A stretch of DNA of 64,000 nt. It comes from Pacificimonas aurantium. GTDB lineage: Bacteria; Pseudomonadota; Alphaproteobacteria; Sphingomonadales; Sphingomonadaceae. Below are positions 26,846-36,769 of the stretch, piece after piece (positions within the stretch are counted from its first letter, which is position 1; each line of letters starts with the position of its first letter). Under the pieces are notes generated by a model, which saw only the letters and a list, made by a program, of their open reading frames with translations, was not told the origin of the DNA and searched no databases. A program made the translations under genes and the position numbers. The DNA lies in the NCBI RefSeq assembly GCF_020092905.1, contig NZ_JAGSGB010000004.1, positions 1 to 64,000 on the forward strand. The letters run 5' to 3'.

Positions 26846-27886
26846 TCAGTAGCCGGCTGCTCGTCCGATGGCCTTGCCGTCGACGATCTGGTCGAGATAC
26901 TCGCTCATGCCGAAGCCGGTCATTCCCTCGCAGCGATACTCGGTCATGGCCTCGGTGATGCGCGTCATCAGCTCTTCACCGTCCGGCGTCGTGCGCCGGT
27001 TGCGGAGCGGGATCAGCGACAGCACTTTTCCCGAAACCTCGTAGCTTTTGCCGGCGGCAGTGCGGACCGTCGCGCGAAGCGCGGTCTGATAGTCGTCGGC
27101 ATCCCAGTCGCTATCCAGTTCGCAGGCGGTGACGTCGTCATAGACGCCCTCTCGGAACACCATGCCGCTTGCGCGGGCACCGCCTTCGCCGTCACCCATG
27201 ACCGTGAACATCATCCCGAAATCGGGGGAGAAGTTCATCGGACACCAGCGATACCAGCTGATGGCCTGCCAGTGGCGGGGACCCCAGCTCTTGTCGCGCA
27301 GCCCGTAGCCGTCGAACTCGTGCGTCTCCCCATCGACCTCGACCGTACCGGCAACCGTGCAGTGCTGCTCGTAGTGCGCCTTTGCGAAGGACTTTTCCGG
27401 ATCGATCTCGATTTCGCTGCCGTCTTCGCGCACGGCCTCGCCCCCATACATGGGCGACACGCCCGAATAGGTCAGGGAAACACGGCACGGCACCCGGGGG
27501 TTGTCCCGAAACGCTTCCTTCGGCCGCGCCATTTCCTCTGGCCGGTCGAGAATCAGGATTTCCCCCTCAAAGCTAACCTTCAGCCGTTTGAAGGGCTCTT
27601 CGACGGCGATGGAGAGCCCGCCCGCATCCAGCGCATCGTTGGAGGAGATCGAGGGCCGGGCGAACATGAATCCGACGCGCCCTTCGGGCAGGTACAGGCA
27701 CACCGTCATCTCGGCGTAGCCCTGGTTGGGCCGGTTGCCGATGCGGAACCAGGCACCCAGGCGCGTTTCGGGGTCGAACGCGTTCAGGTACATGCTTTCG
27801 TTGTAGTTTTCAGCCGCGCCTGGATCGTGCGGATATTCGTCTTCGGGCGCTAGCTTGTATGTCAGTCCGACCGGCAGTGCCGCCAT
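26846..27886 (-). CDS. DUF7064/DUF7065-like protein
   Basis: The 346-residue soluble protein lacks a signal peptide. The segment FDGYGLRDKSWGPRHWQ and the flanking Trp-rich strands (ISWYRWCPMNFSPDFGMMFT) are, as far as I can judge by eye, those of the lipocalin-like two-domain family now split into DUF7064 and DUF7065, found in actinobacterial and sphingomonad catabolic clusters. A role in binding or altering a hydrophobic substrate is inferred. GGGGAGG about six bases before the ATG is a strong ribosome-binding site. It sits 40 bases upstream of the GPH transporter gene, so the two are co-transcribed. Confidence 0.7.
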   Translation of the reverse strand: MAALPVGLTYKLAPEDEYPHDPGAAENYNESMYLNAFDPETRLGAWFRIGNRPNQGYAEMTVCLYLPEGRVGFMFARPSISSNDALDAGGLSIAVEEPFKRLKVSFEGEILILDRPEEMARPKEAFRDNPRVPCRVSLTYSGVSPMYGGEAVREDGSEIEIDPEKSFAKAHYEQHCTVAGTVEVDGETHEFDGYGLRDKSWGPRHWQAISWYRWCPMNFSPDFGMMFTVMGDGEGGARASGMVFREGVYDDVTACELDSDWDADDYQTALRATVRTAAGKSYEVSGKVLSLIPLRNRRTTPDGEELMTRITEAMTEYRCEGMTGFGMSEYLDQIVDGKAIGRAAGY

Positions 27887-28007
27887 GGTGTGACCTCCCC
27901 AGAGATATGGACCAGAAATTTATAACATGTTTCGATTTTGATGAAGACGGCGATTCTGTCAGGGACAGAGGAGCTGACTGAACCTGCCGCAACTCGCCGC
28001 GGCGCGT

Positions 28008-28046
28008 AAAAAAAGGAGGGACACGGCGGATCCTCCGCGCCCCTCC
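28008..28046 (-). terminator. Rho-independent terminator after the TonB receptor gene
   Basis: On the minus strand, 12 bases after the receptor stop, a hairpin (outer arms GGAGGG / CCCTCC, inner arms GCGGA / TCCGC) is followed by seven Ts. Confidence 0.75.
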
Positions 28047-28058
28047 GCGGGAGGAACC

Positions 28059-31000
28059 CTAGAAGCGGAAGCCGACCGCCGCGCCGTAAAGCCGGGGATC
28101 GGTCAGGAATGTGTTGGTGAACAGTCCGGAGGACTGGTCGGTCACATAGCGTCCGGTTTCCGCCAGCTCGTCAAACGCGTTCTGGACGAATGCACGCACG
28201 TAGAAGCGTTCGTCCGGTGCGGCGACGGTCAGCTGCGCATTGACGATCGTATATCCGCCAAGCTTGTCCACCGGCTGATTGAAGTTCGTGGCCCAGAAGT
28301 CGCCCGTCATGTTGACGTCCACTCTCGGTGTCACTGTCCAGCCCGAACGGCCAAGCTCGAACTCATACTGCGCGCCGACGGAAAATTTCCAGTTGGGCGA
28401 GTTGAGAAGCTCGTTCCCGCTGAGGTCATATTCGACCCCGCCAGGAAGGATGGGCACGCCCGCGGCCGTGCTATTCAGCTCCACCAGATTGCCCCCCAGA
28501 ATATCGAGTGCGCCGGAGGAAAGGGTGGCGGCGAGTGCGTCGCAGATCGAGAAGGCACCCAGCGCACGCGTTCCGGGAACAGCAACCGGAGCCTGAAGAC
28601 CTACCCCAGCATTGAAGGCGCCGACGATGGCCCCAAGCTGTGACTGCGACAGGGTGTCGGACGTGACGACGCAGGTCGACGCGCTGGTCACATCCTTGAT
28701 CATGACCGCATCTTCACGCCCACCCGAGGGATCGCGCGTGTCAGCCAGCTGCAGATCGGTGATCTTCGTATGCTGGTAGGACATGGTCGCGTTCAGCGTC
28801 AGGCCCTCGGTCGGCTGCATGATCGATTCCAGCTCGAGACCGTAGATCGTCGCGTCGGTATTGTCGTTGAACGACGTGCGATTGATGATCCGGCTGACCT
28901 GGAAGTCCTTGTAGTCGTAGTAGAACGCGGTGGCGTTCAGAACGAACGTGCCGCCGCCGAAGACGTTCTTCGTGCCGATCTCGAAGGCATTGACGAACTC
29001 TGGAGCGAAGGTTGCCGGCGCCTGGAACAGCGCGGGGTCAAAGGGCGGATTGATACCGCCGGGTTTGTAACCGCGCGAATAGCTCGCGTAGAGCAGCGTA
29101 GAATCAGAGAAGCTGGTAACCGGATTCCAGTCCAGCACGATCCGGCCCGTAAATTCCTCGAAAGAGGCGGACTGCTCGCGGTTCACCTGGTTGCCCGGCG
29201 TCCCGACATCGGCGTCGTATCCGACGGCTTCCAGATATTCCTCGGTGATCGTCTCCGTTCCGAAGGGTATCGGGAAGTTGGCGAGGAACTGACGGTCGCT
29301 GACGAATTTATCGTCCTTTGAATAGCGCAGGCCGCCGGTCAGCTTCAGCTCGTCGGTAATGTCCAGATAGGCCTCACCGAAGATACCCAGCGTCTCCAGC
29401 GTATAATTGTTCGTTTCCGAATTGAAGAAGGTCGGACCGTTGACCGCGGTAAACCCGGTCGCGGGACCGACAAGCAGCAGGTTGGCATAGTCCAGAAGCG
29501 ACGACACCACGAAATAGTCTGAGACCTTGGTGTGGTTCTCCAGATAAATGCCGCCGAGCAGGAAGTTCAGCGGACCATCGAAGTTGGAGGCTACACGACC
29601 TTCGACCGACCAACTGCTTCCGTCGGCTTCGGACACGTCAAACTCGGTCGTGTTGTCGGCGCAGCGGTTCACCTGGCCGCCGATAAAGCCGACATAGTCC
29701 CGGTTTGGCTCGGACGCGCAGATTTGGTTGCCGTTGAATAGCGGCGTGGACAGCAGGCCGGCCGCAATCGGGTCGCCAGCCGCCGCACGGCCCTGAAGCC
29801 CCTGAACGAACGGCACCAGCGAGTTCGTCACGGCCAGGTTATAGTCGCTGCGAACGCTGTAACTTCCCTCGGTATACCCCCCGTTCAGGGTTGCGGTTAC
29901 CGCGCCGAAGTCATGCTCGATCTCGCCCTGGATGGTCAGCCCCTCCGAAAACCAGGTCGGCTCGAAGTCGGCTTGGACCTGACGGAAGTCGTCGGGATTC
30001 GTATCGGAGAACAGGCTGTCTCCATAGACGCTGCCCGTGCCATAGGGGGCAAGGCTGAAGTCCGGGATACCGTCCCCGTTGGTGTCCATGGCTGTCGCGA
30101 TGCCCAGGAATTCCTGGCTTGTCAGGATAGAGCCGAGGGTCGCATTTCCGTTTGGCGTGTCGAACCCGAGCCGGTCGGGACGGCACCCGAGAATGCCGGT
30201 CTCGTCACGGGCGCAAAGCTGCTTCGAAATCCGCGAGCGGTTCGAATCCTCACGTGTATATTGCCCAACGACGTAGGCGCGTGTGTTCGAGGTTGGCTCG
30301 AAGCTGATCGTTCCGCGCAGCGAGTAATTGTCCCGGCCATCGACATCGCCGCCGCTGAACAGATTATCCACATAGCCGTCGCGGTTCAGGTAGATACCGG
30401 CAAGCCTGACCCCGATCATGTCGCTGAGGGGCATGTTGACCATGCCCTTGGCGGTGATCGCATCGTAATTGCCATACTCGAATTCGCCCGCCGCTCCGAA
30501 GCCGGAAAGGTCGGGCTTTGCCGTAATCAGGTTGACCACACCGCCCGTAGCGTTTCGCCCGAACAACGTCCCTTGGGGGCCGCGAAGAACTTCGATACGT
30601 TCGAGATCGTAAAACTCGCTAGCGAACAGACCTCCATCGCCGATCAGAGGTCGATCGTTGAAGTGAACCGCCACGCCGACATCGCCGGAGGTTGCCACCG
30701 CAGGCGAACCGATACCGCGAATGGTGATATTGGCACCGGTGCCGAAGTTCGATTTCGCCAACGTCGTGTTCGGCAGGGAAAATTGCAGCTGCTGACCGTT
30801 GTCGATCTGCTGGGCTGACAGCGCCTCATCCGAAAAGGCGCTGACCGCGACCGGAACGTCCTGCAGGCTCTCCGCCTGACGCTGCGCGGTTACGATGATT
30901 GTCGGAATGCCGGATGGCAGGCTCCCCAGAGCGGACTCCGGAACGCCCCCGGGACTCGGCGCGGTACTTGCCTCTTCAGGCGATTGCGCCAGTTCTTGCG

Positions 31001-31085
31001 CCGTTGAGGCGCTGCCGACCAGTAATGCTGTAATGGAAGCAGATACGCAAAGCGCAACTCTGCTGTGTGCGAGCTCAAAAACCAC
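28059..31085 (-). CDS. TonB-dependent receptor
   Basis: The protein has about 1008 residues and imports a ligand across the outer membrane using TonB-ExbBD energy. It has a signal peptide (LCVSASITALLVGSASTAQE), a plug with IIVTAQRQAESLQDVPVAVS and ERIEVLRGPQGTLFGRNATG, and a barrel ending in VGFRF with the C-terminal aromatic used for outer-membrane assembly. The frame opens with a TTG at 31115, but GGGGAGG sits about seven bases ahead of GTG 31085, which I prefer. No N-terminal signalling extension is present. It is upstream of the DUF7064-like and GPH transporter genes, separated from them by a terminator. Confidence 0.92.
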   Translation of the reverse strand: MVFELAHSRVALCVSASITALLVGSASTAQELAQSPEEASTAPSPGGVPESALGSLPSGIPTIIVTAQRQAESLQDVPVAVSAFSDEALSAQQIDNGQQLQFSLPNTTLAKSNFGTGANITIRGIGSPAVATSGDVGVAVHFNDRPLIGDGGLFASEFYDLERIEVLRGPQGTLFGRNATGGVVNLITAKPDLSGFGAAGEFEYGNYDAITAKGMVNMPLSDMIGVRLAGIYLNRDGYVDNLFSGGDVDGRDNYSLRGTISFEPTSNTRAYVVGQYTREDSNRSRISKQLCARDETGILGCRPDRLGFDTPNGNATLGSILTSQEFLGIATAMDTNGDGIPDFSLAPYGTGSVYGDSLFSDTNPDDFRQVQADFEPTWFSEGLTIQGEIEHDFGAVTATLNGGYTEGSYSVRSDYNLAVTNSLVPFVQGLQGRAAAGDPIAAGLLSTPLFNGNQICASEPNRDYVGFIGGQVNRCADNTTEFDVSEADGSSWSVEGRVASNFDGPLNFLLGGIYLENHTKVSDYFVVSSLLDYANLLLVGPATGFTAVNGPTFFNSETNNYTLETLGIFGEAYLDITDELKLTGGLRYSKDDKFVSDRQFLANFPIPFGTETITEEYLEAVGYDADVGTPGNQVNREQSASFEEFTGRIVLDWNPVTSFSDSTLLYASYSRGYKPGGINPPFDPALFQAPATFAPEFVNAFEIGTKNVFGGGTFVLNATAFYYDYKDFQVSRIINRTSFNDNTDATIYGLELESIMQPTEGLTLNATMSYQHTKITDLQLADTRDPSGGREDAVMIKDVTSASTCVVTSDTLSQSQLGAIVGAFNAGVGLQAPVAVPGTRALGAFSICDALAATLSSGALDILGGNLVELNSTAAGVPILPGGVEYDLSGNELLNSPNWKFSVGAQYEFELGRSGWTVTPRVDVNMTGDFWATNFNQPVDKLGGYTIVNAQLTVAAPDERFYVRAFVQNAFDELAETGRYVTDQSSGLFTNTFLTDPRLYGAAVGFRF

Positions 31086-31884
31086 AGGCGCCCTCCCCAG
31101 GACTATGTGTGTCAACCTCGACGGGGAGGGTTCTTTTTAGATACTCGCCCCCCAACAAGGCAGAGCTGTTATGCGCCTAGGGTCGACTTGATGTCGAGTC
31201 AGGACGAACCTAACAAAAGTACCATAAATGATATAATAAAGTGGGTTACACTACTTTTCGCGTCTTCTTGAGTACCACTCAGCTAAGATATCTCATCTTA
31301 GAAAGTGGCGCTTTTCCGCCAGTTTATTCTGCTTGCCTGGCCCGTTGCGCACCTACGAGGAAGCCGCCCTGTCAGTTCGCTCTGACGACGCGGGAGCAGC
31401 GGCCATGCTGTGGCTCTGTACGTCCTGAAATGATGGGGCGGGGCTGAGTCCGGCGCGAACCGCAGGCAGACCCAAGGCGAAAATCTATGGAGGTGCAGGC
31501 AGTCGCGCGAGCAACTGTCTCCTCTCGCCTTCTCTCGTTTACAGCGAATCTACAGGGAAACATGCCCGAAAAGGCGCGCCACGCTTTCTTCGGCGAGAAA
31601 AAAAGCGCGCTGATAACCGAACCTTGCGAGCCATTTCCCTGTTTCCCGGAAACAGGGAATTTTGAGCTGGTAACAGAGGCCTGAATCCCGGCGATCAGGG
31701 ATCGGCATGCCGGCTCCAGGGAGTTCCTGTGCAGGAAACTGGGTAGGCCGAAACATCGCGTTTATCGAGGTTGCCCAGAGCGTTCATCGCCGAGACGTAG
31801 GAGCCGAGGCCTATGAACCGCAGCGCCGCCGCTCTGTTGCGCTCCTTCGTGGCGTAGCTCTCGAGGATCTCGCCTTCGTCGGCT
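31086..31884. other. Long non-coding or eroded stretch between receptor and LytTR regulator
   Basis: No intact gene is supported. A coding-like open frame without a start codon occupies 31695-31892 on the minus strand (65 codons, containing KERNRAAALRFIGLGSYVSA), overlapping the end of the regulator gene. Around 31550-31660 there are ACAGGGAAA/TTTCCCTG motifs, including a perfect inverted repeat. The area looks like the scar of a mobile element. Confidence 0.4.
31635..31659. repeat. Perfect inverted repeat, arms TTCCCTGTTTCC / GGAAACAGGGAA
   Basis: Twelve-base arms are separated by one base. Related CCTGTTAT/ATAACAGG motifs cluster downstream of the serine recombinase at 57450-57542, so this may be an old recombination or attachment region. 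A bidirectional terminator is an alternative, though the flanking T-tracts are short. Confidence 0.6.
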
Positions 31885-32748
31885 CTAAATTCCTAGTCGG
31901 CGCCGAATTTCGGGCACCTGGCTGCGTGCGACTGGCGTGGGCCGGTCGCTCCCCTTGAGGATGAGCTCCGTGTCTTGTCCCCGGGAACGACGTTGGAAAC
32001 GTTCTACCTTGCGCAAATTGGCTATCGCCGAACGGTGGGTGCGCAAAAAGGTCGGTGTCGACAGGACCGAATGCCACCAGCGCAGCGGACGATCATCAAC
32101 CAAGGTTTCGCCCTGTTCGAGATGAAGTAGCGTGCCGCTATCATCGGCATGGACAGCGCAAATGCTGTCCATAGTCACACTGCGAGCAGAGCGCCCGCTG
32201 CGCACGAAGATCGGCACGGACGCCGTGCGTTCGCTTTGTTCCGCCTCCGTTTCGCGTCCGCGCGGCGCGCCTGCCGCTCGACTGACGGCGATCAGCGCAG
32301 CGATCTGCGTGCATGCGTGAACTTCACTCTCGGTCCAGCTGCGCTGTTGACTGGTACAGTCGAGGCCTATGCACGCTGTCAGGCCATCATCGCACATGAC
32401 CGGCACGGTCAGCGTGCTGACGATGCCTTGTAAGCGGAATTCGCGCTGTATCCCGCGCATCCCGCGCGAGAGCTTATCGACATCGTTGATCGCCAGCGTT
32501 CGCCCTTCCTTGAGCGGGAGCAGCATGTCGCCGAGCAACGTCACCGGCACATCCTGAAGATCCTCGACATGAGAGGTCACCCCTTCGGCGCACCATTCAT
32601 TGGTGTTCCGCATCAGCGTCAGATCGTGATTGAAACGTAGTACCCAGGCCCGGTCCGCCCACGCCGACCGGCCGACGATCCGATCCTCGATCATTGGGCC
32701 AAGGCCGCGGGGGCGTCGATCGACGAGTGGCTGGCCGACGATTTCCAT
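31885..32748 (-). CDS. GAF - LytTR DNA-binding regulator
   Basis: The protein has 287 residues. Residues about 30-165 form a GAF-type sensor (LTVPVMCDDGLTACIGLDC, then SWTESEVHACTQIAALIAVS). Residues about 185-285 form a LytTR DNA-binding domain (IFVRSGRSARSVTMDSICAV, then FLRTHRSAIANLRKVERF). There is no receiver or transmembrane domain, so it acts as a one-component regulator with a soluble ligand. No strong ribosome-binding site marks the start; Met19 (32694) is an alternative. It lies downstream of and on the same strand as the receptor gene at 32993, which is its most likely target. Confidence 0.78.
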   Translation of the reverse strand: MEIVGQPLVDRRPRGLGPMIEDRIVGRSAWADRAWVLRFNHDLTLMRNTNEWCAEGVTSHVEDLQDVPVTLLGDMLLPLKEGRTLAINDVDKLSRGMRGIQREFRLQGIVSTLTVPVMCDDGLTACIGLDCTSQQRSWTESEVHACTQIAALIAVSRAAGAPRGRETEAEQSERTASVPIFVRSGRSARSVTMDSICAVHADDSGTLLHLEQGETLVDDRPLRWWHSVLSTPTFLRTHRSAIANLRKVERFQRRSRGQDTELILKGSDRPTPVARSQVPEIRRRLGI

Positions 32749-32992
32749 CGGCGCTGATCATGGGCCGTGAGCGGAACGTCCGGTTTACAACGAGCGATAG
32801 AGGGAAGCTGACGTTCAGCCGTCCCTTGCTCAAGAAAGCGGAGTTCCATGTTCGAAATCAGAAGCCTTCGCATCAGAGTGAAGGGAATGATCATGGAGCA
32901 CCGTTTTTGCGTGAAGTCTCCGTTCCACGCGGCTTCCGCGGAGAAGGGATACGCTGCGTCGCATCCCGAGCAATTCGAATCACTAGGAGGCC

Positions 32993-35629
32993 CTAGAACC
33001 GGCTGCGAAGTGTAATCCCGTATGTTCGCGGCTCGGCGAGATACGCGGAATAGGTTCCCTGAAAAGCGCTGTCGAAGATGACCTGCGTATAATCTGTGTC
33101 GAAAAGGTTCTTCGCCCAGCCTTCGATTGCCCAGCTGCCCTCCGGACCGCGCACACCGAGGCGAGCATTCACGACGGTATAGCCGTCTTGGATTTTTACA
33201 TCTCCGAGGCTGGAGCCCGTATTATAGTCGCTGGTTGTTCGCGCGTTCACATACACGAGGCCCGAAAGGCCAGTATCTGCGATCGGCGGCGTCCAGCTGA
33301 GCGCGTTGGTAACGACGAATTCCGGTGCATTCGAAATGCGCTCGCCGGGAAGGCGGCGAAGCGATGGATTGAGGGGATCGCCGTCTGCGGAGCCGACGAG
33401 ATTGTCGGCATAGCGCGTGTCGGCGTAGGTCAGTCCGCTCGAGATGCTAAGATCCGAAGTCGGCGCCATGGTGGCCTGTAGCTCAATACCCTTGGAAGTC
33501 ACGCCTGGCGAGGTTTCACCGCTGGGGCAGGCACCGGTTGCCGGGTCCGTGTCCCTGTCCGCGCCGGCCAGGTCGGCATTGCAGCCGGTAATCGACTCCA
33601 CGATGTAGAGTGTGCCGTCGAACGTATTCAGCTGGAAGGACGAGAACTCAGAGTAGAAGGCGTTCGCCGAAATCGTGAACCCGGTATAGTCGAACTTCGC
33701 ACCGATCTCGTAGCTGTCTACCGTTTCTGCGTCGAAGCGCAGGTTTACCACGTCGGCGGGATCAAGCGGCACCACCGGCGCGCCCAGCGCGCCGCGGTCG
33801 AGATTGAAGCCGCCTGCCTTGTAGCCAGTCGAAAAGCTGCCGTAGACAAGCACCTCCTCGGTCGGCTTCCACGAAAGCGACGCCGTCCCAGTGATCTCAT
33901 CGTCGTCGATATCGTCATTGAGCGTGATGCCGTTCAGTTCGGAGCTCGAATTGCCAAGGCAGGCAAGAGTTACGATGCCAGGTGAAACGCCCGGAATGGC
34001 CCGCACCTGCGGACAAATCGTGTTCGAATTGTCGAAATCGACGTCGAGAGTCTTGTCCTCCTTCGTCCAGCGCAGGCCGAGAGTAAGGTCAAGGCTGTCC
34101 GTCAAAGCGAAGATATTGTGGGTGAAGACCGCGAAGCTTTCGCTGTTCTGCAGGTAGCGCGTTCCCTCGTCGCCAACATTGCGCACCTGCGAGAGCAAGT
34201 TGAGCCCCTGCGCCGTTGCGGGAGAGCTCTGGCCGAGAACAAACTGGCCGATTGGTGAGAGGCAACCCGGCGCACCCGGCTGTGCTAGCTGCGCGCTGAT
34301 CCCGAAGGCGACGAGGCAGGCCGAGAACGGCCCATAATCGTCGCCGAATTTGAGACCGCTGCCGGTGCCGAGCGTCTCGTCCGAATAATAGCCGCCGACG
34401 AGCCAATCGAGGCGATCGTCGAACGCCGTCCCCTGGACCCGCACCTCCTGTGAAAAGGTTTCGAACTGACGTCCGTCTCTTCCCTCGGAAGGGACGAAGA
34501 GCAGATCGGCCCGGCCGTAATCGGCATCCGCCCCCTGAGCGTTGCTATATTCGCGGTAGGCCGCGATGGAGGTGACGTCCGCCGCTCCGAGGCCCCATTC
34601 GATCTGAAGCGACGCTCCGTAATCTTCGGTCGTCCCCTCAAACCCGCGCCCCGGCGACAGCGCGATGTCCCGTTCGAAGGAATCGTCACGCGACGGATAA
34701 AACTGATCGAGCGTCGTTCCTGTGACGGCTTGCAGGATTGCTACTGTGCTATTGTTGGCGGGATCGAGAAGTGCCGTATTTCCCGGCGCGATTGCGTCAG
34801 TGGCATAGACGGCGGCGCAGCAGGCCTCTTCCCGCCGCGAGTAATCGCCGATCAAGCGGACGGACAGCGCGTCGTTCGGCTCGAAGAGCAATTGTCCGCG
34901 CACCAGATACCTGTCACGCGTGTTCACGTCCGTGTCGTTGGTCTCGTCATAGTAGAAACCATCGCGCGTCTCATAGACACCCTCGATCTTGGCTGCGACC
35001 GTGTCCGAAAGTGGGCCGGTAAAGCCAGCCTCCCCCCGCCAATAGTCGTAATTGCCATAATGGCCGTAGGCGTAGCCGCGCGAGATAAACTCCGGTTCCC
35101 GGGTAATGACGTGAATAAGACCTGCAGAGGCGTTGCGGCCGAACAGCGTCCCCTGCGGACCGCGCAGCACTTCGACGCGGTCGACCTCGCCCAGCTCGTT
35201 CATGCCGACGCCTGTCCGAGAGCGGTACACACCGTCGACAAAGATCGCGACCGAACTTTCGAGTCCCGCATTATCGCCGACGGTGCCGATGCCGCGGATG
35301 CGCGCGGACGTGTTCGCTTCGGATCCTGTCGAAGACACCAGCAGGGAGGGTGCCAGCTGGTTCAGTTCGCGAATGTCGTTCGTGCCCGAGTTCTGAAGTT
35401 CCTCCTCACTGACCGCATTGATCGCGATCGGCACATCCGTCAGCGCCTGCTCGCGCCGGGTCGCCGTAATGATGATGACGTCGGTGGCGGGTCGCGACGT
35501 TTCCGCGGTAGGCGCCTGAGGTGTGGTTACCGAAGAATCCGCTGGATCCATGGCCTGCGCGGTAGCCGGCGACATTTCGAGAAGGGCGCTGGCGGCGGCG
35601 CCTGCGAACAGAATGGCGCGAAAATTCAT
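32993..35629 (-). CDS. TonB-dependent receptor
   Basis: The protein has about 878 residues, with signal peptide MNFRAILFAGAAASALLEM, plug motifs VIIITATRREQALTDVPIAI and DRVEVLRGPQGTLFGRNASA, and a barrel ending TLRSRF. GGAGGATCCAAC directly before the ATG at 35629 fixes the start. The plug and barrel are complete. The substrate is unknown. The neighbours are the GAF-LytTR regulator downstream and the divergent HTH-TetR regulator upstream, which are candidates for controlling it. Confidence 0.92.
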   Translation of the reverse strand: MNFRAILFAGAAASALLEMSPATAQAMDPADSSVTTPQAPTAETSRPATDVIIITATRREQALTDVPIAINAVSEEELQNSGTNDIRELNQLAPSLLVSSTGSEANTSARIRGIGTVGDNAGLESSVAIFVDGVYRSRTGVGMNELGEVDRVEVLRGPQGTLFGRNASAGLIHVITREPEFISRGYAYGHYGNYDYWRGEAGFTGPLSDTVAAKIEGVYETRDGFYYDETNDTDVNTRDRYLVRGQLLFEPNDALSVRLIGDYSRREEACCAAVYATDAIAPGNTALLDPANNSTVAILQAVTGTTLDQFYPSRDDSFERDIALSPGRGFEGTTEDYGASLQIEWGLGAADVTSIAAYREYSNAQGADADYGRADLLFVPSEGRDGRQFETFSQEVRVQGTAFDDRLDWLVGGYYSDETLGTGSGLKFGDDYGPFSACLVAFGISAQLAQPGAPGCLSPIGQFVLGQSSPATAQGLNLLSQVRNVGDEGTRYLQNSESFAVFTHNIFALTDSLDLTLGLRWTKEDKTLDVDFDNSNTICPQVRAIPGVSPGIVTLACLGNSSSELNGITLNDDIDDDEITGTASLSWKPTEEVLVYGSFSTGYKAGGFNLDRGALGAPVVPLDPADVVNLRFDAETVDSYEIGAKFDYTGFTISANAFYSEFSSFQLNTFDGTLYIVESITGCNADLAGADRDTDPATGACPSGETSPGVTSKGIELQATMAPTSDLSISSGLTYADTRYADNLVGSADGDPLNPSLRRLPGERISNAPEFVVTNALSWTPPIADTGLSGLVYVNARTTSDYNTGSSLGDVKIQDGYTVVNARLGVRGPEGSWAIEGWAKNLFDTDYTQVIFDSAFQGTYSAYLAEPRTYGITLRSRF

Positions 35630-35906
35630 GTTGGATCCTCCCATCTGATCGGTCCTGTTCCGGACCTTCTCACCGTCAGATGCACCGCTGCGCAGGAGAA
35701 GCCAAGTTAATTTTCACGCGAACCACTAAGGTGTCTGGTTTTTGAAGGTCTGCGTATGAATGCTTTGAGGGGCTTATAACCTTCGCACCACTGAACGCGT
35801 CTAATGGCGACGTTCATTTGCGTTGGCAAACGCACATATAGGAGTTCACCTCCGCGCGATGATCGGGCATGAACGACGCGAATGACGCGTCACAGGAAGA
35901 GGGAAG

Positions 35907-36764
35907 ATGACCAGGGCGGCCCAAGAAACCACGCGCGAAGAGCTCTACCGGCTGGTCTGGTCTAGCCCGCTTTCGAAAGTGGCCCAGCACTTCGGCATGA
36001 CTGCGAACGGTATCGCGAAGATTTGCGACCGGCTGAACGTCCCGCGTCCACCGCGCGGCCACTGGACGTCTCCTGCAAAACGGGCTTCACAACCGCCGCT
36101 TGGCCCTTCGCCCGAGGGCGGCAACGAAATCGTCGTTCTTGGCGGCAAGCGTTCGGCGGCACGCCGCCCTCGGTCGCGCCTAAGCGCGGAAGAACGAAAT
36201 GCTCAACTCCTGGACGCCGCAGCGGAAGTCGCGCTGCAGAGCGGACTTCAGGACGTTACTCTAAAGCGCGTCGCGCGCGACGTGGGGATCAGTGAGGCGC
36301 AGGCGCACAACTGCTTCCCAGGCCGGCTGGACTTGCTACTCGCGCTCGCGAGGCGCGAGATTTCTGAGGTGGAGACCCAGCGCCGCCAGCTTGTCGCGCG
36401 TGGAAACGACCGGATAGCGAGCATCGTCCTATCAACCGTCGCCTACCTTCACGAGGTCGACCGGCGCGGGCCGCTGCTTCAGCTTTTGCTGCGGCTCCGG
36501 GACGTTCGGGACGGCCTGCAGGAAGAACGCGCAGTGGCGGCTTCGGAGGCACGGGAACCAATTCTACGGGCGCTGGAAGAGCGTTTCGCTGTCGAGCGGA
36601 GCGTCGCAGCGGCTTCGACAAGCGCGCTAACGGCTCTGTGCGTTCGGGCCGGAAGCCTCGTCGCCGCCGGTCGCTGTGACCTGACGACCGCGGAACTACT
36701 CTGCCTGCCGATGGTGATTGCCGGCGCGCGCAGCAATGAAACGGCGGCAGGGCGTCTGACCTAG
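35907..36764 (+). CDS. Regulator with an extra N-terminal HTH fused to a TetR-like domain
   Basis: The 285-residue protein combines two DNA-binding units. Residues ~9-55 (ELYRLVWSSPLSKVAQHFGM, AKICDRLNVPRPPRGHW) form a small helix-turn-helix known from the N-terminus of many uncharacterised bacterial proteins. Residues ~95-150 form a TetR-type HTH (RNAQLLDAAAEVALQSGLQD, VTLKRVARDVGIS), followed by a helical C-domain. AGAGGGAAG before the ATG is a good ribosome-binding site. It is divergent from the receptor gene at 32993-35629 and probably controls it from the shared 277-base intergenic region. Confidence 0.75.
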   Translation: MTRAAQETTREELYRLVWSSPLSKVAQHFGMTANGIAKICDRLNVPRPPRGHWTSPAKRASQPPLGPSPEGGNEIVVLGGKRSAARRPRSRLSAEERNAQLLDAAAEVALQSGLQDVTLKRVARDVGISEAQAHNCFPGRLDLLLALARREISEVETQRRQLVARGNDRIASIVLSTVAYLHEVDRRGPLLQLLLRLRDVRDGLQEERAVAASEAREPILRALEERFAVERSVAAASTSALTALCVRAGSLVAAGRCDLTTAELLCLPMVIAGARSNETAAGRLT

Positions 36765-36769
36765 GAAGG

